Shown here piece after piece: positions 52,401 through 59,852 of a stretch of 64,000 nt of DNA (its first letter is position 1; each line of letters opens with the position of its first letter). The DNA is taken from positions 124,001 through 188,000 of the forward strand of contig CAYMUL010000003.1 of NCBI GenBank assembly GCA_964393605.1, read 5' to 3'. This stretch comes from CAYMUL01 sp964393605. GTDB taxonomy: Bacteria; Bacteroidota; Ignavibacteria; Ignavibacteriales; Ignavibacteriaceae. The notes beneath the pieces were generated by a model, which saw only the letters and a list, made by a program, of their open reading frames with translations, had not been told where the DNA came from and searched no databases. The position numbers and the translations under genes are program-made.

Positions 52401-52867
52401 GCAATGTCTTTCAACTTCACCAATCCCACCGGACCAGAAATAGTTGTAGAAAGAATCGGGAACTCGGAAAAATTTAATTCGATGATTTCCGGAATTTCGC
52501 AATCCGGGGGAAGTTTTGGTTCGGCTTTATCTACTTTTTCTCGAACTTTGCGTAAAGCTTCATCAATATCAAAACCGCTTTCAAACTCCGCGCGAATCAC
52601 AGAGAATCCTTCAAACGAAGAGGATTCAAGTTTCTTCACTTCGCCTATGGTGCTAATTTCTTTTTCAATTGGTTGTGTAACAAGTGTTTCAATATCTTCG
52701 GGAGAAACACCAAAATATGGAGTTGATACAATTACGAGAGGAATAGAAATATCGGGTGCAGATTCTCGCGGCAAAGAATAATATGCCGTCAATCCCATTA
52801 TCAAAATTATAGTTATGAATATGAATACACTCGTTCTGTTATCAACAGAGATGTTCGTTAATTTCAT
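49487..52867 (-). CDS. RND efflux pump inner-membrane subunit
   Basis: A 1126-residue HAE1/AcrB-like transporter. TM1 (about 12-28) leads into SAPDISIPLVIVSTPYFGVSPEDIETLVTQPIE (a porter-domain start). TM2-6 lie at about 330-490 with LALGMLVDNAIVIIENIYKF, in which one of the two proton-relay Asps of AcrB is Asn. Further C-terminal marks: SYTGQSEEQDEA, GIISLAGVVVNNNIVLIDY and GLGFDIYTMEFT. Between TM6 and the second porter domain (about 545-625) there are extra hydrophobic segments not found in typical members. The length exceeds the usual 1030-1050. It is the last gene of the tetR-tolC-MFP-RND operon. Confidence 0.92.
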   Translation of the reverse strand: MKLTNISVDNRTSVFIFITIILIMGLTAYYSLPRESAPDISIPLVIVSTPYFGVSPEDIETLVTQPIEKEISTIGEVKKLESSSFEGFSVIRAEFESGFDIDEALRKVREKVDKAEPKLPPDCEIPEIIELNFSEFPILSTTISGPVGLVKLKDIAEDLKDEIEKINGVLEVKINGGMEREVKVDVDVDKLVHYNIRFDDIINSIRDENRNIPGGIIDVNSSSFLVRVPGEFEKPYIIEDIIVKLKDGYPIYVKDVAKVSYDFKERTTYARLNGNDAVSIDVSKRVGENIIRIADEVKKVFDEQQKLLPASIKFEITNDQSKEIRDQVKDLENNIFSGLVLVVAVLFFFLGVRNAFFVAVSIPLSMLLTFVVLQAMGFTLNFVVLFALILALGMLVDNAIVIIENIYKFLEEGKSLVEAAKLGTAEVAWPVTTSTLTTLAAFMPLLFWPGIVGDFMYYIPATVIITLAASLLVALVINPVIASRFMKLEHHSDVPQTLTQKILHPFNKVTHFFVDVLLKKVLINYEKTVRYALGPVRVPGQRVHRKNWLGIGAIILFLILEMTIGAFVPVWVSLLFSVAGGIAIIFIFTNNRLKFIWGTFLTLLVITEVYGMFGHGVEFFPTTQPPIIYVELETPIGTNLDETNKFSKKFEQNLLKMNNADIKNITTAVGSSTNPFDAGGSTPNKSTITVKYVDYNLREVSSLITTEKLRELLEKKPGVDVKFQLQQNGPPVGLPVNIEIQGSDFKILGSLADRIKEKIKDVEGLVDLEDNFDEGKPEIRVNIDREKAALYGLNTGLIANTIRTAINGAEASKYRVDEDEYDITVRLAKPQRSSIGNLQDLKMIFNNDQGKTLSVPLSAIAEVTIGKGPGAVRRKDMERVITVSANAAEGYNGNDVLKAVQERLANFNLPPGYSISYTGQSEEQDEASAFLGRAFLIAILLIFMILVIQFNSMSQPLIIMSAVIISLIGVFIGLIVYAMPFGIIMTGIGVISLAGVVVNNNIVLIDYTNVLRKHGLSRREAIVSAGLRRFRPVTLTAITTVLGLIPLSFGLGFDIYTMEFTTGSESADFWKSMGIAVIFGLTFATFLTLVIVPVIYSTLDDIPLALKQAREGIVRRVVGLFKRNKN

Positions 52868-52881
52868 AAGTTATTAATCCT

Positions 52882-53946
52882 CTACTTTACGACTTTAATA
52901 TTTTCGCCGTCGATTAAGCCCTGGTAACCGGTAACGATTAATTCATCGCCGGCAGTTAAACCGGAAGCTATCGCCGCACGATTATTTTTTCTCGACTGCA
53001 CTTTAACGGATTTCATTTTCGCTTTATCTTTTTCGGCAACAAACACAACATAACCGAGATCGGTGCGAACAATTACATTTTCGGGAATTACAATCATCTC
53101 CTGGAAATTTCCTGTTTCAATATTTAACTCGGCGTTCAGTTCAGGCTTGATTTTATTGCCCGGATTGCTGATTACCACTTCAACTGGAAAAGTTCTGTTG
53201 GAAGTAATAATCGTTTTCCCGACAAAAGAAATTCTTCCTTTGTATTCGGCATTATTTAAATCTTTAAAAATTATTTTCACCTGATCACCCGCATTTACGT
53301 CGCTGATATATGCTTCAGAAATTCCGGCGGTAACTTTGATGACGTCTGTGTTAATCAACGTTACAATCGGAAGACCGGGAGGAGCTAATTCTCCTTCTTC
53401 ATAAAATTTGTTATCGATGTAGCCGTTGAAAGTGGCTTTAACAAAAGTTCTATCGTAACGTGCTTTCATCAATTCATAGTTTGCGGAAGCGGCATCTCGT
53501 TGATACTTCGCTTGCAAATATTGAATTTCGCTGGAAGCATTTTGTTTGTAAATCTTTTCCTGCTTCTGAAAATTAATTTCGGCAAGATCAAATTGCGCTT
53601 TTGCCGCATCCATGTTTGCTTTAATTACATCGTTATCGAGTACGAGAATTACTTCATCCTTCTTCACATAACTTCCTTTATCTTTCAGGAAGGATTTAAT
53701 TTTCCCTCCTTCATCTGCAGAAAGATTTGCAGACTTATCAGACTTTGCCGTGCCGATTACAGTGATGTAACTCGTGAATGGTTCAAACTTCAACTTTTGT
53801 GTTTCCACCAAAACAAATTTCGAATCATCATTTTTCTTTTCATTCTTTTCGGAAGTGGCACCCGAATCGGAACAAGCAACAAAAGTAACTGATACAATTA
53901 TTGCCGCAACGAGGAAGAAAGCGATAGTATAAATTCTGTTTTTCAT
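52882..53946 (-). CDS. RND efflux periplasmic adaptor lipoprotein (HlyD/AcrA family)
   Basis: A 354-residue periplasmic adaptor bridging the pump and TolC. Lipobox TFVAC with Cys near residue 25. The two halves of the lipoyl domain (DEGGKIKSFLKDKGSYVKKDEVILVLDN; APPGLPIVTLINTDVIKV) flank a short coiled-coil hairpin (about 105-155), then beta-barrel (GDQVKIIFKDLNNAEYKGRISFVG) and membrane-proximal domains ending LTAGDELIVTGYQGLIDGENIKVVK. The very short hairpin is normal for this subfamily. 14 bp downstream of tolC and 15 bp upstream of the RND gene. Confidence 0.92.
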   Translation of the reverse strand: MKNRIYTIAFFLVAAIIVSVTFVACSDSGATSEKNEKKNDDSKFVLVETQKLKFEPFTSYITVIGTAKSDKSANLSADEGGKIKSFLKDKGSYVKKDEVILVLDNDVIKANMDAAKAQFDLAEINFQKQEKIYKQNASSEIQYLQAKYQRDAASANYELMKARYDRTFVKATFNGYIDNKFYEEGELAPPGLPIVTLINTDVIKVTAGISEAYISDVNAGDQVKIIFKDLNNAEYKGRISFVGKTIITSNRTFPVEVVISNPGNKIKPELNAELNIETGNFQEMIVIPENVIVRTDLGYVVFVAEKDKAKMKSVKVQSRKNNRAAIASGLTAGDELIVTGYQGLIDGENIKVVK

Positions 53947-53959
53947 TTTCTTATTCCTT

Positions 53960-55291
53960 TTAATTTTTACCTAATAACTGGTTAAGCTTTGCGCTTGAAA
54001 TTTCGTAATCATAAATTCCGCTGTAGTAATTCACTTTGGCGCGGGTAAGAGAAACCATTGCATCGACGAGCTCGAGCTGCGTACCCAACCCGTTTTTGAA
54101 TCTTTTCTCTGCAATATCATAAGCCAATTCCGCTTGCTCTATTGTTGAAGAGAATGCAGAAATTTTTTCTTTAATTGTTTTGAGATTTAAATATGTTTCC
54201 ATCAACTGATTGTTGAGCAGCAATTTTGTTTTCTTAAAATTTTCTTGAGCAATTTTCAAATCGAGTTCAGCTTGTTCAACTTTTGCACTCGTCTGCCAGC
54301 CGTCAAAGATTGGAACTTTCAAATTCAAACCGATGTTTGAGGAAGTGATAAATCTCCACCTCGAAACTTCACGGTCATCATTTTCTTGTGCTTCGCTTTG
54401 ATAATTCCCAAAAGCGTAAAGAGATGGAATATGTTGTGAGAACTGTGCGCTGATTACATCATCTCGTAATTTATTTTCAAGAGTAAGTTGGCTGATGACG
54501 GGATTATTTGAGAGCATACTTTCGCGAAGTGATTTCAACTCTTCATCGCTAAGTGGTGAAAATGTTAGCTTATCATTTATTTCTAATTCCAATTCCGAAT
54601 CAATCCCCATAACGACGAGGAGAAAATTTTTTGCAAGATTTAAAGTGTTCTCCGCATTTTGAACTTCGGGGATAAGATTTTGAACTTGAACTTTCGCACG
54701 CACTAAATCGTATTCCGAAATTACGCCGGCTGAGTACATCACTTCAGAATTAGAAAGATTTTCCTGCGCAAGTTTCAAATTTCCTTTTGTCAACTCAAGA
54801 ACTTCTTTGCTCAAGAGAACGCCGTAATATGCCTGCTTCACATTAACGATTACTTGCGTGCGGGAAGCGAGAAACATTTTTTCTGCAATCTCATTGTAGG
54901 TTTGTGCTATTCTTACCGCGATAAATAGCGCGCCTGTAAAAAGTGGTTGATCAACCGTAACATTCGCGGTCAGTACGTTGTCTGTGCCAATAGGAAATGT
55001 TCCGCTGAAGAAAGGAGTTTCAATTGTGAAGACACCTTTTTTCATTGCCCGGCGATAATTTACGCTGCCTTTAATCTCGGGGAAAACTGCACTTCCCCAT
55101 GCTTCCGTGAGTTTTTCATCGGCGATTTGTTTGTCGTACTTCGCAATGTTCAAATCACTATTTTTTTCGAGAGCAATTGAAATTGCTTTATCCAAATTCA
55201 AAGTAAGTACTTCCTTTGTTTGCGCAGAGTTAGCAATAAATGCACCGGCAATTAAAAGTAGTGTAAAGATTTTTTTCAAAGAATACTCCAT
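53960..55291 (-). CDS. TolC-family outer-membrane channel
   Basis: A 443-residue exported protein (signal peptide about 1-22) with two repeats of the outer-membrane-efflux-protein pattern: LNLDKAISIALEKNSDLNIAKYDKQIADEKLTEAWG near the start, VKQAYYGVLLSKEVLELTKGNLKLAQENLSNSEVMYSAGVISEYDLVRAKVQVQ in the middle, and the C-terminal VDAMVSLTRAKVNYYSGIYDYEISSAKLNQLLG. Long helices predict the trimeric tunnel. The start follows the tetR stop directly, with ATG overlapped or abutted, so regulation by TetR is likely in cis. Confidence 0.92.
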   Translation of the reverse strand: MEYSLKKIFTLLLIAGAFIANSAQTKEVLTLNLDKAISIALEKNSDLNIAKYDKQIADEKLTEAWGSAVFPEIKGSVNYRRAMKKGVFTIETPFFSGTFPIGTDNVLTANVTVDQPLFTGALFIAVRIAQTYNEIAEKMFLASRTQVIVNVKQAYYGVLLSKEVLELTKGNLKLAQENLSNSEVMYSAGVISEYDLVRAKVQVQNLIPEVQNAENTLNLAKNFLLVVMGIDSELELEINDKLTFSPLSDEELKSLRESMLSNNPVISQLTLENKLRDDVISAQFSQHIPSLYAFGNYQSEAQENDDREVSRWRFITSSNIGLNLKVPIFDGWQTSAKVEQAELDLKIAQENFKKTKLLLNNQLMETYLNLKTIKEKISAFSSTIEQAELAYDIAEKRFKNGLGTQLELVDAMVSLTRAKVNYYSGIYDYEISSAKLNQLLGKN

Positions 55292-55918
55292 TTATTTTAA
55301 AATCCCGTTAAGTAATACAGTCAAAAGAAAATTAGATTCTTTTTCGGAATCAATAGCTTCCTCATTTCTACAAATCAAAAGGTGATTGATGAAAGGATAA
55401 ACAATATGTTGATATAAAGAAACAAGATGAAGCGGTTCAACTTTAATGACTTCATTTTTATTGATTGCCTGCTGGAATCTTTTCATAAGAATTTCGGACA
55501 TCTGTTTCATACTGACGGTCAAGTTTTCCCATTGGAAATCAACTTTCTCAATACTCAGATGCGCAACTTCTCTAACCCACAATTGAAACGCATGTTTATT
55601 TTCAACACAATATCTAATAATTGAAGTGGTATAATTTTTTATAAAATCCTCAAAGGATTTAAAAGCGGAATCACATTCTTGTAATAACTTAAGATTATCT
55701 GCTATCACGTTCTCGAGAATTTTAGAGTATATCTCTTCTTTATTAGTGAAATAATTGTAGATAGTTCCTTTGCCAAATTCGGAATTTAAAGCAATATCAT
55801 CAAGCGTGGTGCTGTGAAATCCTTTTTGAGCAAAAAGAGGAATAGCCGCCGCAATAATTTCATTTCGACGGAATATCCGTTCGCGATCTTTTCGGGTTAA
55901 GGTTTGTTCTTCAGACAT
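55292..55918 (-). CDS. TetR-family transcriptional regulator
   Basis: A 208-residue repressor. The N-terminal HTH (about 15-62) reads EIIAAAIPLFAQKGFHSTTLDDIALNSEFGKGTIYNYFTNKEEI, which is the standard TetR motif with the recognition helix GKGTIYNYF. The C-terminal ligand domain (about 70-208) is all-helical. It is the first gene of the tetR-tolC-MFP-RND operon and is expected to control that operon and itself. The stop and the tolC start are adjacent, so the two are translationally coupled. Confidence 0.93.
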   Translation of the reverse strand: MSEEQTLTRKDRERIFRRNEIIAAAIPLFAQKGFHSTTLDDIALNSEFGKGTIYNYFTNKEEIYSKILENVIADNLKLLQECDSAFKSFEDFIKNYTTSIIRYCVENKHAFQLWVREVAHLSIEKVDFQWENLTVSMKQMSEILMKRFQQAINKNEVIKVEPLHLVSLYQHIVYPFINHLLICRNEEAIDSEKESNFLLTVLLNGILK

Positions 55919-55979
55919 GTAATTTTTTTGGCTGCAAATTTAGGCGTCCCAAATATGAACGACAAGTCATTTTTTGAAT

Positions 55980-55995
55980 AAATAGTCTTCTATTT
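55980..55995. promoter_or_regulatory. Inverted repeat upstream of tetR, possible operator
   Basis: AAATAG-TCTT-CTATTT: 6-bp arms with a 4-nt spacer, 62 bp upstream of the tetR ATG. Between it and the gene a weak promoter can be read on the minus strand: TTGTCG, 17-bp spacer, TAAATT. The site is thus placed where a repressor could block the operon promoter, but AT-rich palindromes arise by chance in this genome. Confidence 0.3.
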
Positions 55996-56024
55996 GACGA
56001 ACGGATATTTTGCTCAATAAATGG

Positions 56025-56056
56025 CAAAAAAAAAACGGACTATTTTTAATAATCCG
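56025..56056 (-). terminator. Rho-independent terminator after the first TonB gene
   Basis: On the minus strand CGGATTATTAAAAATAGTCCG (one mismatch in the stem) is followed by a U-run of ten (56026-56035). It lies 24 bp past the tonB stop and is the duplicated counterpart of the terminator at 57039-57070. Confidence 0.85.
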
Positions 56057-56079
56057 GTCTCTAAAAAGATTTTATTGAA

Positions 56080-56733
56080 CTAATTCAACTTAAATATTAC
56101 AGGAATAGAAACCTGCACTTTGACTGCCTTCCCTCTCTGTTTCCCGGGTTCGAATTTAGTTTTTTGAACTGCAGCCATTGCCGCTTCATCGCAACCGGCA
56201 CCAATGCCTTTAAGAATATTAACTTTCATAACGTCTCCGTTTTCATCGACAAATGCAAGCACATAAACGCGACCTTCAACACCGGCACGTTTGGCAAACT
56301 CCGGATAAACAATTTTACTTTGAATTCCTGCAATCCCGCCGATAGGTTTGGGCATGTTTTCTACAGCTACGAAGATAGTATCATCTTCAACAACTCTTTT
56401 TTCATTTTTAAGCAATGGAGGTGCTTCAACATTTTCCTCTAAATCAATTTCAGTGCTGGCAATTTCTATATCTTCAAGTACGTCATCACTGGGAGCTTCA
56501 ATTGGAATCGGAGGTTTTGGTGGAGGGGGCGGTTTAGTTTCCTGGTTTGTACGTTGAATGTCTTCAACTGTAAAAATTTCTTGTTTACCTTCCACGACTG
56601 CTTCAGTTTTCTCCTTATGAGGAGAATATTTAAATGCCGCAATCAACAAAACAAGTGAAAAAATGAGAGCAATCTCAAATGTTCTGCGGTATTTCGAGCG
56701 CAGATCGGCTTCGGGTTTTTTAAATACTAACAT
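56080..56733 (-). CDS. tonB: TonB energy transducer (copy 1)
   Basis: A 217-residue inner-membrane-anchored transducer: cytoplasmic basic segment (LRSKYRRTFE), one TM helix (about 23-38), a Pro/Glu-rich periplasmic linker (KPPPPPKPPIPIEAPSDD, about 70-120), and a C-terminal TonB domain (about 135-217: IVYPEFAKRAGVEGRVYVLAFVDENGDV, then AAVQKTKFEPGKQRGKAVKVQV). It transmits proton-motive force to TonB-dependent receptors with ExbBD, which are not in this window. It is a tandem duplicate of the gene at 57094 with about 80% identical residues and the same upstream sequence. Confidence 0.93.
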   Translation of the reverse strand: MLVFKKPEADLRSKYRRTFEIALIFSLVLLIAAFKYSPHKEKTEAVVEGKQEIFTVEDIQRTNQETKPPPPPKPPIPIEAPSDDVLEDIEIASTEIDLEENVEAPPLLKNEKRVVEDDTIFVAVENMPKPIGGIAGIQSKIVYPEFAKRAGVEGRVYVLAFVDENGDVMKVNILKGIGAGCDEAAMAAVQKTKFEPGKQRGKAVKVQVSIPVIFKLN

Positions 56734-56809
56734 TTTTTATTCCTTTCATGGATTTCAATTATCTGAATAGAAAAATAGTAAAACTCAATTTTCTTTACAA
56801 TTTATTTCT
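56669..56809. repeat. 141-bp perfect direct repeat, copy 1 (tonB 5' end and leader)
   Basis: Identical base for base to 57686-57826 at an offset of 1017 bp. It covers the first codons of tonB copy 1 (about 21 codons), the ribosome-binding site AAAGGA and about 76 bp of upstream sequence. The repeat stops abruptly at both sides; the coding part beyond it has drifted while this block has not. Confidence 0.9.
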
Positions 56810-57038
56810 ACTTCCTTTTACACAGAACATATTGGAAAGTTCCCATCCGAGATTCTTTTTTAGGAACAACAATAAAATTTCTGACGCTGATGTAAATCAT
56901 AATATTAGCCGGGGCATTTTTAAAAAATTAAATGTCGAACAGGATACTCATAGTTTAAAGTCACGTTTGAATATTAACAATATTGCAATTATCACAATCA
57001 CCAGTGGGATTCGTGACTGATTCGAATTAATTGATGGC
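56810..57038. other. Non-coding gap between tonB copies
   Basis: With 56734-56809 this is a 360-bp stretch between the two tonB genes. It begins with the leader repeat and ends at the terminator of copy 2. In between, the unique part has no supported gene on either strand: open frames here lack a ribosome-binding site or similarity. It may be all that distinguishes the two duplication units. Confidence 0.6.
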
Positions 57039-57070
57039 AAAAAAAAACCGGACTATTTTCAATAATCCGG
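57039..57070 (-). terminator. Rho-independent terminator after the second TonB gene
   Basis: On the minus strand CCGGATTATTGAAAATAGTCCGG forms a stem with one mismatch, followed by a U-run (57039-57047). It is 24 bp past the stop of tonB copy 2 and near-identical to the terminator at 56025-56056, showing that the duplicated unit included the terminator. Confidence 0.86.
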
Positions 57071-57093
57071 TCTCTAAAAAGATTTTGATTGAA

Positions 57094-57750
57094 CTAATTC
57101 AACTTAAATATTACAGGAATGGAAACCTGCACTTTAACAGATTTCCCTCTCTGTTTCCCCGGTTTGAATTTAGTTTTTTGAACAGCCGCCATAGCCGCTT
57201 CATCGCAACCGGCGCCTATACCTTTGATAGTGTTGACCTTTGTAACGTTTCCGTTTTCATCGACGAATGCAAGCACATAAACGCGACCTTCGACTCCCGC
57301 ACGTTTTGCAATTTCAGGATAAACTATTTTACTTTGAATTCCTCCAATTCCTCCGATTGGTTCAGGCATTTCTTCAACGGCTACGAAATAAGTCGGCTCT
57401 TCTTCAATTACCTTTTTTTCTTCTTTCGGCGGCGGCGGAGCTTCTATCTCTGCTTCCATATCAATTTCTGTACTTGCAATTTCTATATCTTCAAGTACAT
57501 CATCGCTCGGTGCTTCAATAGGAATCGGTGGCTTTGGTGGTGGTGGTGGCTTATTCTCTTGTTTGGTTTGCTGAATATCCTCAACAGTAAAAATTTCTTG
57601 AGGACCTTCAAGAGTAGCCTCAGATTTTTTCATGTCAGGAAAAAATTTAAAGGCGACAATCAACATTACCAATGAGATGATCATGGCAATCTCAAATGTT
57701 CTGCGGTATTTCGAGCGCAGATCGGCTTCGGGTTTTTTAAATACTAACAT
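57094..57750 (-). CDS. tonB: TonB energy transducer (copy 2)
   Basis: A 218-residue TonB with the same plan as copy 1: the identical cytoplasmic start, TM helix (about 23-38), a Pro-rich linker (NKPPPPPKPPIPIE, then AEIEAPPPPKEEKKV) and TonB domain with IVYPEIAKRAGVEGRVYVLAFVDENGNVTKV and KFKPGKQRGKSVKV. Differences from copy 1 gather in the TM and linker; the C-terminal domain is almost unchanged. Each copy has its own leader and terminator, so they can be expressed separately. Copy 2 follows the VanZ-like gene by 115 bp. Confidence 0.93.
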   Translation of the reverse strand: MLVFKKPEADLRSKYRRTFEIAMIISLVMLIVAFKFFPDMKKSEATLEGPQEIFTVEDIQQTKQENKPPPPPKPPIPIEAPSDDVLEDIEIASTEIDMEAEIEAPPPPKEEKKVIEEEPTYFVAVEEMPEPIGGIGGIQSKIVYPEIAKRAGVEGRVYVLAFVDENGNVTKVNTIKGIGAGCDEAAMAAVQKTKFKPGKQRGKSVKVQVSIPVIFKLN

Positions 57751-57826
57751 TTTTTATTCCTTTCATGGATTTCAATTATCTGAATAGAAAAATAGTAAAA
57801 CTCAATTTTCTTTACAATTTATTTCT
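57686..57826. repeat. 141-bp perfect direct repeat, copy 2 (tonB 5' end and leader)
   Basis: The second copy of the block at 56669-56809. Upstream of 57826 the two sequences diverge at once (CTGAGG here, CTACTT there). It holds the presumed promoter and ribosome-binding site of this tonB, so both copies should start from the same promoter sequence. Confidence 0.9.
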
Positions 57827-57865
57827 GAGGTTTAGTACAATCTTAATTAAAAAAAGTTCCCGCAA

Positions 57866-58255
57866 TTAAGAATTTTTTTTCATTCGGGAAAGAAGATTGC
57901 CCGTAAAAGTTCCGGCTAAAGCTCCGAAGGCATTGGCAACCCAATCATAGAATTCGCAAAATCTCCCGGGAATTAACATCTGGTGCAATTCATCAAATGC
58001 CGCATAAATTAGGCATAAGAAAATTGTTGCTTGAATTGCTTTCACGCGGTTAAGTGGAAATTTTTTCTGTGCGCTCAGGGAGAGAAAAAGTAAAATAGAC
58101 AAAACTGCATACGCCGAAAAATGTTGAAGTTTATCGCTCATTGAAATTGAAGGCATGTTGTTCGAAGGAATCGAAGTTGCGGCGAGAAGTAAAAGCCAAT
58201 ACACTCCAAGAAAAGCGTGAATTAATTTCGGACGGGTAAGTATAAATTCAATCAT
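57866..58255 (-). CDS. VanZ-family membrane protein
   Basis: A 129-residue protein with four predicted membrane helices. Family marks are LLLAATSIPSNNMP near the start, SDKLQHFSAYAVLSILLFLSL, and a C-terminal LIYAAFDELHQMLIPGRFCEFYDWVANAFGALAG with the conserved DELHQ..P.R....D...N pattern of VanZ-like proteins. The family includes a teicoplanin-resistance accessory protein; most members, like this, are uncharacterised. ATG start overlaps the end of the Nnr gene by 8 bp. Confidence 0.88.
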   Translation of the reverse strand: MIEFILTRPKLIHAFLGVYWLLLLAATSIPSNNMPSISMSDKLQHFSAYAVLSILLFLSLSAQKKFPLNRVKAIQATIFLCLIYAAFDELHQMLIPGRFCEFYDWVANAFGALAGTFTGNLLSRMKKNS

Positions 58256-59807
58256 TAAAACTCTTTTGTAAAAATAAAACAGTGGAAGAGAGGTTCTCCA
58301 TTACTTCGGAGGCAGTGAATGCATAAACAGATTTTTTATTTGCAAGAATATCCGCCGACAATCCGTGCAAATAGTTCCCGACTATTGCGGCAGACTCCAA
58401 ATTTTTCAATTGGGAAATTAAGCCCGCGAGAATGCCGGTTAAAACATCGCCCGTTCCAAATTTCGCCAAGCCAACGTTGCCGCTTGTGTTTATCAATGCT
58501 TCGCCGTTCGGTAGAAAAATTATTGTGCGCGGACCTTTGAGCACCAGATGGCTTTTGGTTTCTTTCACAAACATTCTTCCATACTTCAATAAATCTTTTT
58601 CAATTTCGCTTTTAGCTTTTCCAATCATCAAAGAAAATTCACCCAAATGCGGTGTGAGAATTTTTTTTGAAAGATCGAAAGCGCGATATTTTTTTGCGCG
58701 AAGAAAATAGAGAGCATCGGCATCCAGCACCATAAATTTGTTTGTATAATTTTTTAAAATTTGGTGAATAGCGTTTTCAGTTGACGCTTCTCTCCCTAAA
58801 CCTGGACCGATAGCAACACAATCCGCCCACTCAATTTTTTCTTTAACTTCGTGAAGATTTTCAACAGAGAAAAATTCTTTTTTTTCATCATTGTAATGAA
58901 TCGAAACTAACTCCGGATATTTTTTGTGAACGAATGCTTTTATAGAATTCGGGAAAGCTATGATTGACGCGCCGCAACCGACACGTAACGCAGAAACCGA
59001 TGTGAGGATTGCCGCACCCGGATATTTTCCCGAACCGGCGATTGAAAAAACTTTTCCGGCAGAATATTTATTTAATGATTTATTTTTTTGGGGAAGAAGT
59101 TGATGAGCATCTTCGGGCTCAATTAAAAATTCTTTTGTCGAGATTTTTTCAAATAGGTTCACGTCCGTACCGATTGAGGCGCGCTCAACTTCGCCCGAAC
59201 ATTCATATCCTCTACCGAAGAATAGCCCGCGTTTATATGCGGCAAGCGTTAGTGTCAAATCCGCATTGAAAATATTTTCTCCAAAACCGGTATCGACATC
59301 CAAACCCGTCGGTTGATCTATCGCAATTCTTGTAGCTTCTAATTTGTTGACTAAATTCACGACAGATAAAAACGGCTCTTTCAATTCTCCCTTTGAACCG
59401 CTACCGAGCATTGCATCAATTACACAATTACAATTTTTAATTTTTGCTAAATCGTTTTTCCCGCGGTAGAAAATCAATTTAAAGTTACTGCACTTGAAGT
59501 TCTTGAGGATTTCAAAATTCACTTTTGCATCATTAGAAAATTGTTCAGGCGGAAAGAAATAAAACACTTTAACTTGTGAGCCAAAATTTATTAAATGTCG
59601 TGCGAGTGCAAAACCATCGCCGCCATTATTTCCCTTACCGCAAAGAATTGTAAAATTTGTTTTCTCGCTTATTTCGAAGTGGTTCAAAATAGATTCGAAC
59701 AAACTTCGTGCGGCATTCTCCATCAAAACGATTGAAGGAATTTTTAAGTTGTTGATTGAATCGGAATCAACTTTACGAATTTGAGTTGTAGTGTAGAGCG
59801 GTATCAT
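58248..59807 (-). CDS. nnr: Bifunctional NAD(P)HX epimerase/dehydratase (Nnr)
   Basis: A 519-residue two-domain repair enzyme. The YjeF-N epimerase domain (about 1-215) shows VLMENAARSLFESIL, CGKGNNGGDGFALARHL and AIDQPTGLDVDTG. The carbohydrate-kinase-like dehydratase (about 235-510) shows SAGKVFSIAGSGKYPGAAILTS, AIGPGLGREAS, VLDADALYFL, ILTPHLGEFSLMIG and the catalytic LAKFGTGDVLTGILAGL. Together they repair hydrated NADH/NADPH. Upstream of and overlapping the VanZ-like gene. Confidence 0.95.
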   Translation of the reverse strand: MIPLYTTTQIRKVDSDSINNLKIPSIVLMENAARSLFESILNHFEISEKTNFTILCGKGNNGGDGFALARHLINFGSQVKVFYFFPPEQFSNDAKVNFEILKNFKCSNFKLIFYRGKNDLAKIKNCNCVIDAMLGSGSKGELKEPFLSVVNLVNKLEATRIAIDQPTGLDVDTGFGENIFNADLTLTLAAYKRGLFFGRGYECSGEVERASIGTDVNLFEKISTKEFLIEPEDAHQLLPQKNKSLNKYSAGKVFSIAGSGKYPGAAILTSVSALRVGCGASIIAFPNSIKAFVHKKYPELVSIHYNDEKKEFFSVENLHEVKEKIEWADCVAIGPGLGREASTENAIHQILKNYTNKFMVLDADALYFLRAKKYRAFDLSKKILTPHLGEFSLMIGKAKSEIEKDLLKYGRMFVKETKSHLVLKGPRTIIFLPNGEALINTSGNVGLAKFGTGDVLTGILAGLISQLKNLESAAIVGNYLHGLSADILANKKSVYAFTASEVMENLSSTVLFLQKSFND

Positions 59808-59852
59808 TTTCTTTCTATCTGAAAATTTTCACTCCATGACGAGTAAAATAAA

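Noticed and set aside
56140..56160. A GGTTCGAAT stretch resembling a tRNA T-loop
   Set aside because: It lies inside tonB copy 1 and encodes its KFEPGKQ segment; no acceptor stem or other tRNA arms flank it. No tRNA was found anywhere in the window.
56748..57020. A 90-codon plus-strand frame between the tonB copies
   Set aside because: It begins inside the tonB leader repeat on the antisense strand; the second copy of that repeat does not extend into a like frame and there is no ribosome-binding site.
57031..57675. A 214-codon plus-strand frame antisense to tonB copy 2
   Set aside because: It is rich in Phe and Arg from reading the Pro/Glu-rich tonB backwards; the tonB frame has clear domain evidence.
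57842..57870. Inverted repeat CTTAATT...AATTAAG at the end of the VanZ-like gene
   Set aside because: The stem is only seven A/T-rich pairs with a 15-nt loop, and the T-run is inside the loop on the minus strand, so it is a poor terminator for this gene.
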